The notes below the pieces were generated by a model. That model made no database searches. It worked only from the letters and a program-made list of their open reading frames with translations, and was not told the DNA's origin. Both the position numbers and the translations under genes were made by a program. 64,000 nt of DNA from contig NZ_VFSH01000001.1 in NCBI RefSeq assembly GCF_006385785.1, forward strand, positions 124,001-188,000, read 5' to 3'. Positions 6,654-13,723 of the stretch are shown here, in pieces. The stretch is from Streptococcus shenyangsis (GTDB taxonomy: Bacteria > Bacillota > Bacilli > Lactobacillales > Streptococcaceae). Within the stretch, counting starts at the first letter, position 1; each line of letters starts with the position of its first letter.

Positions 6654-7287
6654 GTTGCTCTCACGCGCTTCTTTGGCGTGTTTTTTTATTTCTGAATGCC
6701 ATAGCTTTGATTTCCTGATAACTCATATTCAAGCCAATCATGGCTATTACCATATCCTCAAAGGCTTGATATTGCTCCAGCTCGTCACTTGTCAAGCTAT
6801 CGATGCCATTATAGCCCCCACGTTCTTCCCTTAACTGCTTAGCGTTCCTGTCGGTTACTGCTTTCAGTAGCAGGTTGTTCATGGTGCTATGCGCGTGCTT
6901 TGGTGCTTGTTCCCAGTTCTCAATACTGTCATGCAGTGTTTTTCTTTTTGGCTTTTCTAGCGCCCTCTGCATACGAAACTTAGAAAGTTCCTCACGCATT
7001 TCAAAGAATGCTTTGACCAGGTTGGTTTTGAAGTTGGCCACTTGCTCGGTATTCTTTAAGAATGTAACTAACAAGGTCGCTTGTTGCTCATTCAAAATAT
7101 AGTCCTTGGTATTCTGGCCACTCTCCCTAGCTTGGATTTTAAATCCAACCTTTCCGAACTGTTCAAACCTTGCTTGATGTTTGCGGATCGTCTTGGTTAT
7201 TGTGTGATGTTGCAATCCCGTGCATTCTGCCACAATACTGCTCAGTGTATACGGCTCTTTCTTTCCGTCCATATAGACTAGTTCCAT
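6559..7287. repeat. 729-bp direct repeat, copy 1
   Basis: This segment is the same as 9660-10388 apart from one base seen by eye (C at 6567, T at 9668). It covers the candidate small RNA body, its terminator and the whole Rha-like gene, and stops exactly at that gene's start codon. The two copies are 3,101 bp apart in direct orientation. Confidence 0.95.
6661..7287 (-). CDS. Rha-like phage regulatory protein, copy 1
   Basis: The product has 208 residues. The N-terminal region (YTLSSIVAECTGLQHHTITK, then FKIQ, then KDYILNEQQATLLVTFLKN) fits the Rha/pRha regulatory family of phage proteins, a KilA-N-related DNA-binding fold. The C-terminal half is helical. GGAG lies before the ATG. In this copy it follows the small XRE gene of the first switch. 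Protein and DNA match the second copy at 9762-10388. It is probably an antirepressor or early regulator (inferred). Confidence 0.75.
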   Translation of the reverse strand: MELVYMDGKKEPYTLSSIVAECTGLQHHTITKTIRKHQARFEQFGKVGFKIQARESGQNTKDYILNEQQATLLVTFLKNTEQVANFKTNLVKAFFEMREELSKFRMQRALEKPKRKTLHDSIENWEQAPKHAHSTMNNLLLKAVTDRNAKQLREERGGYNGIDSLTSDELEQYQAFEDMVIAMIGLNMSYQEIKAMAFRNKKTRQRSA

Positions 7288-7301
7288 CGGTTTGCTCCTT
7301 T

Positions 7302-7520
7302 CTAAGCAAGTTCGTTTTTTTTCGTACTTTTTCCTAAAAAAATAAGATCAGGGGAAATATTATAAAGTGAAGTTAATTCTCTTAGTAAATCAACAGGAAT
7401 TTTAGTACTATCTTTTTCGTACTTTGCGATAGTTTGAAAACTTCTATTGATTTTTGAACCAACTTCACGTAACGTATAACCAGCAGAAACTCGCGCTCCT
7501 TTTAAAGTAATCTGTTTCAT
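7302..7520 (-). CDS. Cro-like XRE regulator of switch A
   Basis: The product has 72 residues, essentially a single XRE helix-turn-helix (LREVGSKINRSFQTIAKYEKD, then VDLLRELTSLYNIS). It is divergent from the larger repressor at 7671, giving a cI/cro-like arrangement. Its promoter is excellent (TTGACA, 17 bp, TACAAT) with an operator-like repeat inside the spacer. Two further copies of that motif lie within this gene. Confidence 0.8.
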   Translation of the reverse strand: MKQITLKGARVSAGYTLREVGSKINRSFQTIAKYEKDSTKIPVDLLRELTSLYNISPDLIFLGKSTKKNELA

Positions 7521-7550
7521 TAAAAAAATCCTTTCTAAAATTCTAATTGA

Positions 7551-7637
7551 ATTGTACTATTATTTTCGTACTTTGTCAATAATTAAATTAAAAAATATTA
7601 TTATTTTCGTACTTTTTCTATTTTATTGTGTTACAAT
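7551..7637. promoter_or_regulatory. divergent promoters and operators of switch A
   Basis: Leftward promoter: TTGACA (plus strand 7574-7579), 17-bp spacer, TACAAT (7551-7556). Rightward promoter for the repressor: TACAAT at 7632-7637 with a poor -35. The motif TATTTTCGTACTTT occurs at 7561 and 7602, placed in the leftward spacer and over the rightward -35. TTTTCGTACTTT occurs again at 7319 and 7414 inside the cro-like gene. These are likely repressor sites. Confidence 0.75.
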
Positions 7638-7670
7638 GAAGTTAGGAAATTTAGGAGGAGGTAAATATAC

Positions 7671-8306
7671 ATGGCAAAAAATAGCCCTCAAGATATTAAA
7701 AATAGACTCTATTTCTCTGCTAGATTAAATAGACTTATGAAAGAACAAGGTAAAAGACAAATTGACTTACATAATGATTTAGGTATTCCAAAAAGTACGC
7801 TAACAGGTTATGTCAAAGGTAGGTCAATGCCAAATACTGAAAACCTCCAAAAAATTGCTGACTATTTTAAAGTAGAGGTCTCAGATATTGACCCCCGTTT
7901 TTTTGTTCATGATTCAGAGGTTATTTTAAAGAGTGAGCAGCCTGTTATTGATTTTGTTACAATGTTTGAGTCTTTATCAGAAAGAAAACAAAAGAAATTA
8001 TTTAAAGGTGTTATAAAAGATTTAGAGCATGATAATTTACCTCATGATTTTTTAAAAGAACCCTCTGACCTCGTTACTCATTTAGGTTCGCAGTTAGATG
8101 AACTACTGAGAGCGAAGAAAGAGCGAGAAATGCTTGAAAAAGAAAATAAAATGCTTGAGGAAGAAATTAGAATTTTAAAAATTTCTAATGAATACACCTT
8201 AATAGACCCTAAAGATACTGAAGCTATTAAGGATTTTAGAAATAGTCATTCAGAAGAAGATATTATTAAAGTTGAAGAATTACTTAATAAAAAAAAGCAA
8301 CCATAG
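7671..8306 (+). CDS. XRE-type repressor of switch A
   Basis: The product has 211 residues: an XRE HTH at about 15-70 (LNRLMKEQGKRQIDLHNDLG and IPKSTLTGYVKGRSMPN), a middle helical part, and a long coiled coil at about 140-170 (KEREMLEKENKMLEEEIRIL). There is no S24/LexA peptidase domain, so release by RecA-driven self-cleavage is not expected. Derepression by a partner protein, as for PICI Stl-type repressors, is more likely. GGAGGAGG precedes the ATG. It is divergent from the cro-like gene and followed by a conserved cassette-boundary motif. Confidence 0.8.
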   Translation: MAKNSPQDIKNRLYFSARLNRLMKEQGKRQIDLHNDLGIPKSTLTGYVKGRSMPNTENLQKIADYFKVEVSDIDPRFFVHDSEVILKSEQPVIDFVTMFESLSERKQKKLFKGVIKDLEHDNLPHDFLKEPSDLVTHLGSQLDELLRAKKEREMLEKENKMLEEEIRILKISNEYTLIDPKDTEAIKDFRNSHSEEDIIKVEELLNKKKQP

Positions 8307-8393
8307 CAAAACAGGATGGCCGAAAAAGTCGATTATGCGATCTATAGCATACCACGCGCCACAATATAGAAAATATTTTAAGAGAGGAAACGT

Positions 8394-9383
8394 ATGGAAG
8401 ATTTAAGTAAAAGATTAGTTAATAAAAGTATTGAGGCTTTTATTATGGGGATTGAAATATATAACAAACCTACAATTAAGTATAGAATTGAGGGTTTTAG
8501 TTTTTTTATCTGTAACGCCTGGGAATTAATGCTAAAGGCTTATATCATTAATAATGATGGTGAAGAATCAATATATTTTAAGGATAGTAAGGATAGAACG
8601 ATATCATTAGAAAATGCAGTTGAAACAGTATTCCCAGATAAACATGGATCATTACGAAAAAATCTAATTCGAATTATAGAACTTAGGAATACTAGTACCC
8701 ACTTCATAACAGAAGATTATGAACATATCTATGCCCCATTATTTCAAGCATGTGTTTCTAATTATATTTTAAAAATGCAAGAGTTTCACAATGAGGATAT
8801 CACAAAACAAATTGCACAAAATTTCTTGACTTTATCAGTCCGCATCGACCAACTTAATCAAGAAGAAATTCGAGCCAAGTACTCTCCTAAAATGGCTGAA
8901 CGTATACTTGCCGAGCAAGATAAAATTGAAAGTGAAATATATACTAATAATTCTGCCTATGCTGTACCTGTTGAAACTCGATTTTATATCACTAAGCTAG
9001 AACAAGATGCTGATTTATTTGTTAAACTTGATAAGACTGCGGAAACGAGTATAGGTATAGTTAGAGAGATTAAAGATCCAAACGCTATCTATCCATTAAC
9101 TACTAGGGAAGTTATTAAAATTGTTAATAGACATCTCAAATCGAAAGGGATTTTATTAACAAAAATAGTCGGTGGAGAAAAACAAAAAAAGACGTTTACA
9201 ACAAACGACTTACAACTTTTTAATACATTTTATGATATCAAGACAAATCAACGTTATTGCTACCATTATAAAATTGGTAATCGATACGGCTACTCTCAAA
9301 TCCTCTGCGATTTTATAATTGAGGAAATCGAACGAAATCCTGAAACGTTCGTAGAAAACTTGAAAAAAAGACAAAAAAAATAA
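8394..9383 (+). CDS. HEPN-domain DUF3644-like putative RNase
   Basis: The product has 329 residues. The opening KSIEAFIMGIEIYNKPTIKY, followed by RIEGFSFFICNAWELMLKAY, is the DUF3644 pattern as I remember it. Residues 98-103 (RNTSTH) match the R-x4-H motif of HEPN ribonucleases at the end of a helix, as in abortive-infection and toxin HEPN proteins. The C-terminal region (about 235-320) has a helix-turn-helix-like part and a Tyr-rich strand region of unknown fold. There is no signal peptide or membrane segment. AGAGAGG precedes the ATG. A convergent small RNA overlaps its last codons. Anti-phage defence or toxin activity is inferred. Confidence 0.7.
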   Translation: MEDLSKRLVNKSIEAFIMGIEIYNKPTIKYRIEGFSFFICNAWELMLKAYIINNDGEESIYFKDSKDRTISLENAVETVFPDKHGSLRKNLIRIIELRNTSTHFITEDYEHIYAPLFQACVSNYILKMQEFHNEDITKQIAQNFLTLSVRIDQLNQEEIRAKYSPKMAERILAEQDKIESEIYTNNSAYAVPVETRFYITKLEQDADLFVKLDKTAETSIGIVREIKDPNAIYPLTTREVIKIVNRHLKSKGILLTKIVGGEKQKKTFTTNDLQLFNTFYDIKTNQRYCYHYKIGNRYGYSQILCDFIIEEIERNPETFVENLKKRQKK

Positions 9384-9469
9384 GATAACCCCAGGCATAT
9401 GTGAATTCTCGTCCATTGACTTACTCCCCTTTGGGAACACAACGTTAATCCTTCGCAAGTTATCTTGTT
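9373..9469 (-). ncRNA. structured small RNA convergent to HEPN gene
   Basis: On the minus strand a strong promoter (TTTACA at 9498-9503, 16-bp spacer, TATAAT at 9476-9481) predicts a start near 9469. About 97 nt later a U8 run (9373-9380) follows a closing stem: AAGATAAC (9459-9466) pairs perfectly with GTTATCTT (9382-9389). Inside, CCC-AAA-GGG and GTC-AATG-GAC can form small hairpins. There is no convincing coding frame. The terminator T run coincides with the final Lys codons and stop of the HEPN gene, so the two transcripts overlap by about 11 bases. It may be an RNA antitoxin, antisense regulator or independent small RNA. Confidence 0.65.
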
Positions 9470-9549
9470 AATTCTATTATACCACGCGCGTGGGAAATGT
9501 AAAGTGTTTTGTTAGCTAACTGGTAAACTAACTTTAGAAAAAACTATCA

Positions 9550-9575
9550 AAAAACACTGTAAAATAAGTGTTTTT
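9550..9575. terminator. bidirectional hairpin beyond small RNA promoter
   Basis: AAAAACAC and GTGTTTTT form an 8-bp stem around a 10-nt loop, with A and T runs that could serve both strands. It would end the rightward HEPN transcript and insulate the small RNA promoter from leftward readthrough. A GTTAGCTAAC palindrome lies just before it (about 9510-9519). Confidence 0.55.
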
Positions 9576-9659
9576 ACCACTTAACAATTAAGCATAGAAT
9601 TTACCTATCTAACTTGTTAAACTTGAATACAGGGCAAACTATGAAGCCCTAGCATGATA

Positions 9660-10388
9660 TAAAACCTTTTTGATAATAGCTTGCCTGCTTTGTTAAATTC
9701 GTTTTAGTGTTAGTGTGAAAGGCTCTGCGGTGTGGTTATTGCTAAGCCTTTTTTGTTGCTCTCACGCGCTTCTTTGGCGTGTTTTTTTATTTCTGAATGC
9801 CATAGCTTTGATTTCCTGATAACTCATATTCAAGCCAATCATGGCTATTACCATATCCTCAAAGGCTTGATATTGCTCCAGCTCGTCACTTGTCAAGCTA
9901 TCGATGCCATTATAGCCCCCACGTTCTTCCCTTAACTGCTTAGCGTTCCTGTCGGTTACTGCTTTCAGTAGCAGGTTGTTCATGGTGCTATGCGCGTGCT
10001 TTGGTGCTTGTTCCCAGTTCTCAATACTGTCATGCAGTGTTTTTCTTTTTGGCTTTTCTAGCGCCCTCTGCATACGAAACTTAGAAAGTTCCTCACGCAT
10101 TTCAAAGAATGCTTTGACCAGGTTGGTTTTGAAGTTGGCCACTTGCTCGGTATTCTTTAAGAATGTAACTAACAAGGTCGCTTGTTGCTCATTCAAAATA
10201 TAGTCCTTGGTATTCTGGCCACTCTCCCTAGCTTGGATTTTAAATCCAACCTTTCCGAACTGTTCAAACCTTGCTTGATGTTTGCGGATCGTCTTGGTTA
10301 TTGTGTGATGTTGCAATCCCGTGCATTCTGCCACAATACTGCTCAGTGTATACGGCTCTTTCTTTCCGTCCATATAGACTAGTTCCAT
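9660..10388. repeat. 729-bp direct repeat, copy 2
   Basis: Second copy of the repeat described at 6559. It is preceded by a GGGCAAACTATGAAGCCC segment that recurs, with few changes, before the integrase gene at about 13726, so copy 2 shares its left flank with a third site. At its right end the upstream antirepressor gene reads into the repeat for its last codons. Confidence 0.95.
9762..10388 (-). CDS. Rha-like phage regulatory protein, copy 2
   Basis: This is the same 208 residues as the first copy, with the same Rha-type N-terminus (YTLSSIVAECTGLQHHTITK). Here its ATG overlaps the last 10 nt of the HTH/Bro-N gene, so it relies on coupled translation in the leftward operon of switch B. The GGAG ribosome site of copy 1 is absent because the repeat ends at the start codon. 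This copy sits in the more typical phage context (cro, antirepressor, rha) and may be the original one. Confidence 0.75.
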   Translation of the reverse strand: MELVYMDGKKEPYTLSSIVAECTGLQHHTITKTIRKHQARFEQFGKVGFKIQARESGQNTKDYILNEQQATLLVTFLKNTEQVANFKTNLVKAFFEMREELSKFRMQRALEKPKRKTLHDSIENWEQAPKHAHSTMNNLLLKAVTDRNAKQLREERGGYNGIDSLTSDELEQYQAFEDMVIAMIGLNMSYQEIKAMAFRNKKTRQRSA

Positions 10389-11149
10389 TGTGGTTCTACC
10401 TCCTGCATGAATCGGGTTAGCTTGCTTGTCAGACGGCTCTTCTCGTCCATATTCTGAGCCTCTGCAATAGCTTTGGCTAGTGTATCGATATAATACCGCT
10501 CTGCCTCTGCCAACGTGTCAGGGGCTTTTATAGTGGTCTGTGGTTCTTCCACCAGTTCCCCAGCCATGTAGTAGCCATTTAGTCGGATTTCTTTCAGAAT
10601 GTGCTTGACCACTTTTTTAAACTCTTTTGCTAGTGGTTTGCGTGACTGCGATAATACTTCATAGACTCCGAACTCTGTCAGCATATTCATTTCTCTTTTT
10701 TGACCTGCCCTATATATTACATAGGTCAGCTTTTCATCATCATCTACCCGTTTTAGTAAATCTGTGGTGTTTTGGATTTCAATCATCTCAGCAACCTCTA
10801 CCGCTACAAATAACGGATTTTGAATGTCTCCATAAACATCAAAGTGTTTAGATCCAAATCGTTGAGTTGTCACAACTTCCAAAACTTCCTTTTTGTTGTG
10901 TGGTTCTCCTTTGGGAAAGAAGTTCCCAAAAAAATCACATAAATCTTTTTGCTGTGTTGTCATGTCTTGCTTAACCTCTCTGTATAACTTGTTTAGTCTT
11001 TTTCTGCTTTCCTTGTTGGGCTTATGTTTGCCCTGTGCCCACTTGCCAACTGTTCGGGGGTCTATGCCTATCCGTTGGCCAATAGCTACCAAGTTCAGCC
11101 CGTGAGTGGTTCGCATTTCATCGATGACCCTTGTATAGTTCCTCTTCAT
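10379..11149 (-). CDS. antirepressor: XRE HTH fused to Bro-N
   Basis: The product has 256 residues. Residues 1-55 form an XRE-type helix-turn-helix (LVAIGQRIGIDPRTVGKWAQG). Residues about 98-200 match a Bro-N antirepressor domain (FDVYGDIQNPLFVAVEVAEM, then DEKLTYVIYRAGQKREMNML and TEFGVYEVLSQSRKPLAKEF). A helical tail follows. Bro-N proteins commonly antagonise phage repressors. It lies downstream of the cro-like gene of switch B and could help release the repressor at 11526, since that repressor lacks a self-cleaving domain. Confidence 0.8.
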   Translation of the reverse strand: MKRNYTRVIDEMRTTHGLNLVAIGQRIGIDPRTVGKWAQGKHKPNKESRKRLNKLYREVKQDMTTQQKDLCDFFGNFFPKGEPHNKKEVLEVVTTQRFGSKHFDVYGDIQNPLFVAVEVAEMIEIQNTTDLLKRVDDDEKLTYVIYRAGQKREMNMLTEFGVYEVLSQSRKPLAKEFKKVVKHILKEIRLNGYYMAGELVEEPQTTIKAPDTLAEAERYYIDTLAKAIAEAQNMDEKSRLTSKLTRFMQEVEPQWN

Positions 11150-11165
11150 TGCTTGCCTGCCTTTC

Positions 11166-11363
11166 TTAATCTTCTGGTGTTAGTAGTTCATCAATAGAAA
11201 CACCTAGATAGTTAGCAATCTTTAGCAAGGTTTCAATATCTGGGCGCTTAGTACGCTCATAGTATAAAGCTGTGAGTGTGCTTTTTGATAGCCCTGTTTC
11301 TCTTGCAACATCTGCCACCTTCAAGCGTTTCTTTGCTAAAATAACACGCATATTATTTTTCAA
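11166..11363 (-). CDS. Cro-like XRE regulator of switch B
   Basis: The product has 65 residues forming one XRE helix-turn-helix (LKVADVARETGLSKSTLTAL, then IETLLKIANYLGVSIDELL). It is divergent from the repressor at 11526. Its promoter is near-consensus (TTGACA, 17 bp, TAATAT), followed by a perfect 16-bp palindrome near the transcription start. Confidence 0.85.
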   Translation of the reverse strand: MKNNMRVILAKKRLKVADVARETGLSKSTLTALYYERTKRPDIETLLKIANYLGVSIDELLTPED

Positions 11364-11397
11364 ATCTCTATCCTCCTTTTTTGAGTTTTGTTATATA

Positions 11398-11503
11398 TTA
11401 GCGATATCGCTAACAAAAAACATATTACACTACTCTAAAACATTTGTCAATAGTCTGTTATATTTTTTTGTTGTTTGTTTTTTTTAACAATATCGGTTAT
11501 AAT
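11398..11503. promoter_or_regulatory. divergent promoters and operators of switch B
   Basis: Leftward promoter: TTGACA (plus strand 11445-11450), 17 bp, TAATAT (11422-11427). The perfect palindrome TTAGCGATATCGCTAA (11398-11413) lies just downstream of it. Rightward promoter: TTGTTT (11475-11480), 17 bp, TATAAT (11498-11503). The related TTAACAATATCGGTTA (11484-11499) overlaps its spacer and -10. The stronger operator on the leftward side and the weaker on the repressor's own promoter is the usual lysogeny-switch design. Confidence 0.8.
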
Positions 11504-11525
11504 TTAGCTACGGAGGAAACTTACA

Positions 11526-12206
11526 ATGATTAAGACAAATTTCGCTGTACTAATGGCCGAAAGAGGTCTGAAGATAGCAGACGTTTATGAAGATACTGGT
11601 ATTTCTAAAACCACTCTGATGGCTCTATCAGAAAATACTGGGAAAGGTGTTCAATTTGATACCGTTGATAAGTTATGTAATTACCTTGGAATAGAACTAA
11701 AAGATTTTTTTGTATATAGTCCTTATATCTGGAAGGTTTACAATAAAGATAACTATGAGTATAAAGAAGACGGGGATAATGTAATCGCGATTAACCTAAA
11801 ATCTCCTCATAGTGAGAGGATTTATATCGCTAAATTATTCTTTTTCTCCCCTAAACATATTGATTCTCCAACTGATGACGATAGTATCAAACTGTGGGTA
11901 CGCCTTTCACTAGATGAAGATAGCGGAAACTTTGGGTATAAGGAATTCTATAATTTTATTTCATCGTTACCCGTTGGATTTCAAACACATTTTTATAATG
12001 ATGTAATTGAGGTGCTAAAAAATCACTATCTCAATTCTAAAACAGTGATTTCTGCATATAGGTATGATTTTCACCCCACAAAAGAGTATCTAACGGAAAT
12101 TTCTCTAAATAAAAACGACAAGGTGATTATTTCATTTTTTGATGATTATGGAAGTTCACACGCACCTAAAGAAGTTCAAGTGGACAAAACTATCAAAATT
12201 GACTAA
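11526..12206 (+). CDS. XRE-type repressor of switch B
   Basis: The product has 226 residues. Residues 1-65 form an XRE HTH (LKIADVYEDTGISKTTLMAL) closely matching the style of the cro-like partner. The rest (LWVRLSLDEDSG, then FYNFISSLPVGFQTHFYNDV) is a separate domain of unknown fold, seen in streptococcal satellite regulators. There is no S24 peptidase. GGAGG precedes the ATG. Its own promoter carries a degenerate operator. It is immediately followed by the CCACGCGCCACAAT motif that also follows repressor A. Confidence 0.8.
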   Translation: MIKTNFAVLMAERGLKIADVYEDTGISKTTLMALSENTGKGVQFDTVDKLCNYLGIELKDFFVYSPYIWKVYNKDNYEYKEDGDNVIAINLKSPHSERIYIAKLFFFSPKHIDSPTDDDSIKLWVRLSLDEDSGNFGYKEFYNFISSLPVGFQTHFYNDVIEVLKNHYLNSKTVISAYRYDFHPTKEYLTEISLNKNDKVIISFFDDYGSSHAPKEVQVDKTIKID

Positions 12207-12310
12207 CCCACGCGCCACAATGTTCAACAATCCTGAAGCGCATGGATTCTCGGGCTTCGCTCGAGCTTCAAGCCTATATAAGCTCTATATCTACCAATTT
12301 TGTTGATGTC

Positions 12311-12618
12311 GACAAATGTCAACCACTTACAATATTTTAGAAAGGACTACCTTATTATGGAACTCCAACAGTACGATGAATTAACTTTTGAAAATATCAA
12401 ACACATAGACGAAAATGGAGTAGAATTTTGGTACGCTCGGGACTTACAAAAGACCCTTGAGTATACAGAATGGAGGAACTTTCTTCTAGTAATTGATAAG
12501 GCAAAGATAGCTTGTGATACCGCCAAAAACCCCATTGTAGAGCATTTTGTTGACGTCAACAAGTCAATTTCAGATGTCAACAAATGTCAACTACTCACAA
12601 TATTTTAGAAAGGATCTC
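12311..12618. repeat. GTCAAC repeats flanking the DinD remnant
   Basis: The segment AAATGTCAACYACTYACAAT, followed by ATTTTAGAAAGGA, occurs just upstream of the DinD-like start and again just upstream of the RhuM start. GTTGATGTCGAC precedes the first copy, and the perfect palindrome GTTGACGTCAAC precedes the second. The repeat supplies the same ribosome site to both genes. Confidence 0.75.
12357..12608 (+). pseudogene. truncated DinD-like protein
   Basis: The 83-residue product matches the beginning of DinD-like/Bro-type proteins (FENIKHIDENGVEFWYARDL, then QKTLEYTEWRNFLLVIDKAK and HFVDVNK), which are normally about 270 residues. The frame leaves the family at DVNK, where the DNA enters a GTCAAC-rich repeat copied from upstream of the gene, and then stops. 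I take it as a 5' remnant left by recombination. AGAAAGGA precedes the ATG. The remnant may still be expressed. Confidence 0.65.
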
Positions 12619-13623
12619 ATGAACGAATTACAATTCTTAATCTATACTGCTGAAAACGATAGCGAGACAGCTAGTGTCATCATCAAAGGCGAAACAATTT
12701 GGGCTAGTCAGAAAGAAATGGCTCGCTTGTTTGATGTCGGTGTTCCTGCAATTAGTAAACACCTAAAAAATATCTTTGAAGAGGGCGAATTAGAAGAAAA
12801 AGCAACTATTTCCAAAATGGAAACAGTTCAAATAGAGGGTAGTCGTGAAGTTGTACGCCAAGTTGATTTCTATAACCTTGACGCCATCATTTCAGTTGGT
12901 TACCGTGTCAATTCCCAAAAAGCTACGAGATTTAGACAGTGGGCTACTTCGGTACTTCGTGAGTACATGATAAAAGGGTTCGCCATGGATGACAACCGTC
13001 TGAAACAAGGCGAAAACTTGCTGGAAAAAGACTATTTCCGTGAGCTCTTGGAGCGCGTGCGCTCTATCCGAGCTAGTGAGCGTCGTATATGGTTACAGAT
13101 TACAGATATTTTTGCAGAAATCTCTATTGACTATGACCCACAAAGTACATTGACTAAGCAATTCTATGCTGATGTACAGAATAAGTTTCATTATGCAATC
13201 ACTGGCCAAACTGCTGCGGAAATTATCTACACGAAAGCAGACCATACAAAAGACAACATGGGACTTACAACATGGAAAAACTCCCCTAATGGTCGCATAC
13301 TGCAAGCAGATACCCAAATAGCAAAGAATTACCTAACAGAAAAACAGATCCGTTCCCTTGAAAGAGGAATATCTAGCTATTTTGATTACCTGGAAAGACA
13401 GATAGAACAGCGAAAAGCTCAGACAATGCAACAACTAGCCCAAAGCATTGACCGCTTTTTAACTTTCCAAGAATACGATATTTTAGAAGGTCATGGGAAA
13501 ATCACTTCCAAGGTTGCGAAAGATAAAGCAAAAGCAGAATACCAGCTATTCAACAAAACCCAAAAGATAAACTCGGATTTTGAAAAAACTTTAAAACAGC
13601 TAACTGACGATAAAAAACTTTAA
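12619..13623 (+). CDS. RhuM family protein
   Basis: The product has 334 residues and is full-length for the RhuM/virulence-protein family. The N-terminus (IIKGETIWASQKEMARLFDV, then VPAISKHLKNIFEEGEL) is an HTH-like region. It is followed by VVRQVDFYNLDAIISVGYRV and NSQKATRFRQWATSVLREYM, the family signature, and a helical C-terminus. Homologues occur on islands, prophages and defence loci, with no settled biochemical role. The ATG at 12619 has AGAAAGGA upstream. It lies in the cargo position between repressor B and the integrase. Confidence 0.85.
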   Translation: MNELQFLIYTAENDSETASVIIKGETIWASQKEMARLFDVGVPAISKHLKNIFEEGELEEKATISKMETVQIEGSREVVRQVDFYNLDAIISVGYRVNSQKATRFRQWATSVLREYMIKGFAMDDNRLKQGENLLEKDYFRELLERVRSIRASERRIWLQITDIFAEISIDYDPQSTLTKQFYADVQNKFHYAITGQTAAEIIYTKADHTKDNMGLTTWKNSPNGRILQADTQIAKNYLTEKQIRSLERGISSYFDYLERQIEQRKAQTMQQLAQSIDRFLTFQEYDILEGHGKITSKVAKDKAKAEYQLFNKTQKINSDFEKTLKQLTDDKKL

Positions 13624-13723
13624 ATACAGGCTTACTTACTATAAACAAGCTCATAATAGCACCATATCCGTCTTGTTCCCTACTCTGGTATTATTTACCG
13701 CCTGACTCTTTAAAATCGAATGT

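Larger units (their letters stand above)
8349..9489. repeat. 11-bp direct repeats flanking the HEPN cassette
   Basis: ATACCACGCGC occurs at 8349-8359, just before the HEPN gene, and again at 9479-9489, inside the promoter of the small RNA. The longer form CCACGCGCCACAAT occurs at 8352 and again at 12208, directly after the second repressor. The motif therefore marks the 3' side of both repressor genes and both ends of the cassette. Confidence 0.7.

Noticed and set aside
6875..7102. frames antisense to the Rha-like genes (also 9976-10203, 7081-7281, 10182-10382)
   Set aside because: They are shadows of a strong coding frame and repeat only because the DNA is duplicated.
9210..9458. 82-aa leftward frame overlapping the HEPN gene end and the small RNA
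   Set aside because: It begins within the small RNA region without a ribosome site and continues as low-quality antisense of the HEPN gene. Promoter, closing stem and terminator fit an RNA better.
9373..9469. small RNA read as a ToxI-type (type III) antitoxin
   Set aside because: ToxI-type antitoxins have tandem repeats upstream of the toxin. This RNA has none and is convergent, so only a general RNA-regulated model is kept.
12300..12356. upstream ATG start for the DinD-like remnant
   Set aside because: It would translate the GTCAAC repeat and has no ribosome site, while the ATG at 12357 has AGAAAGGA upstream.
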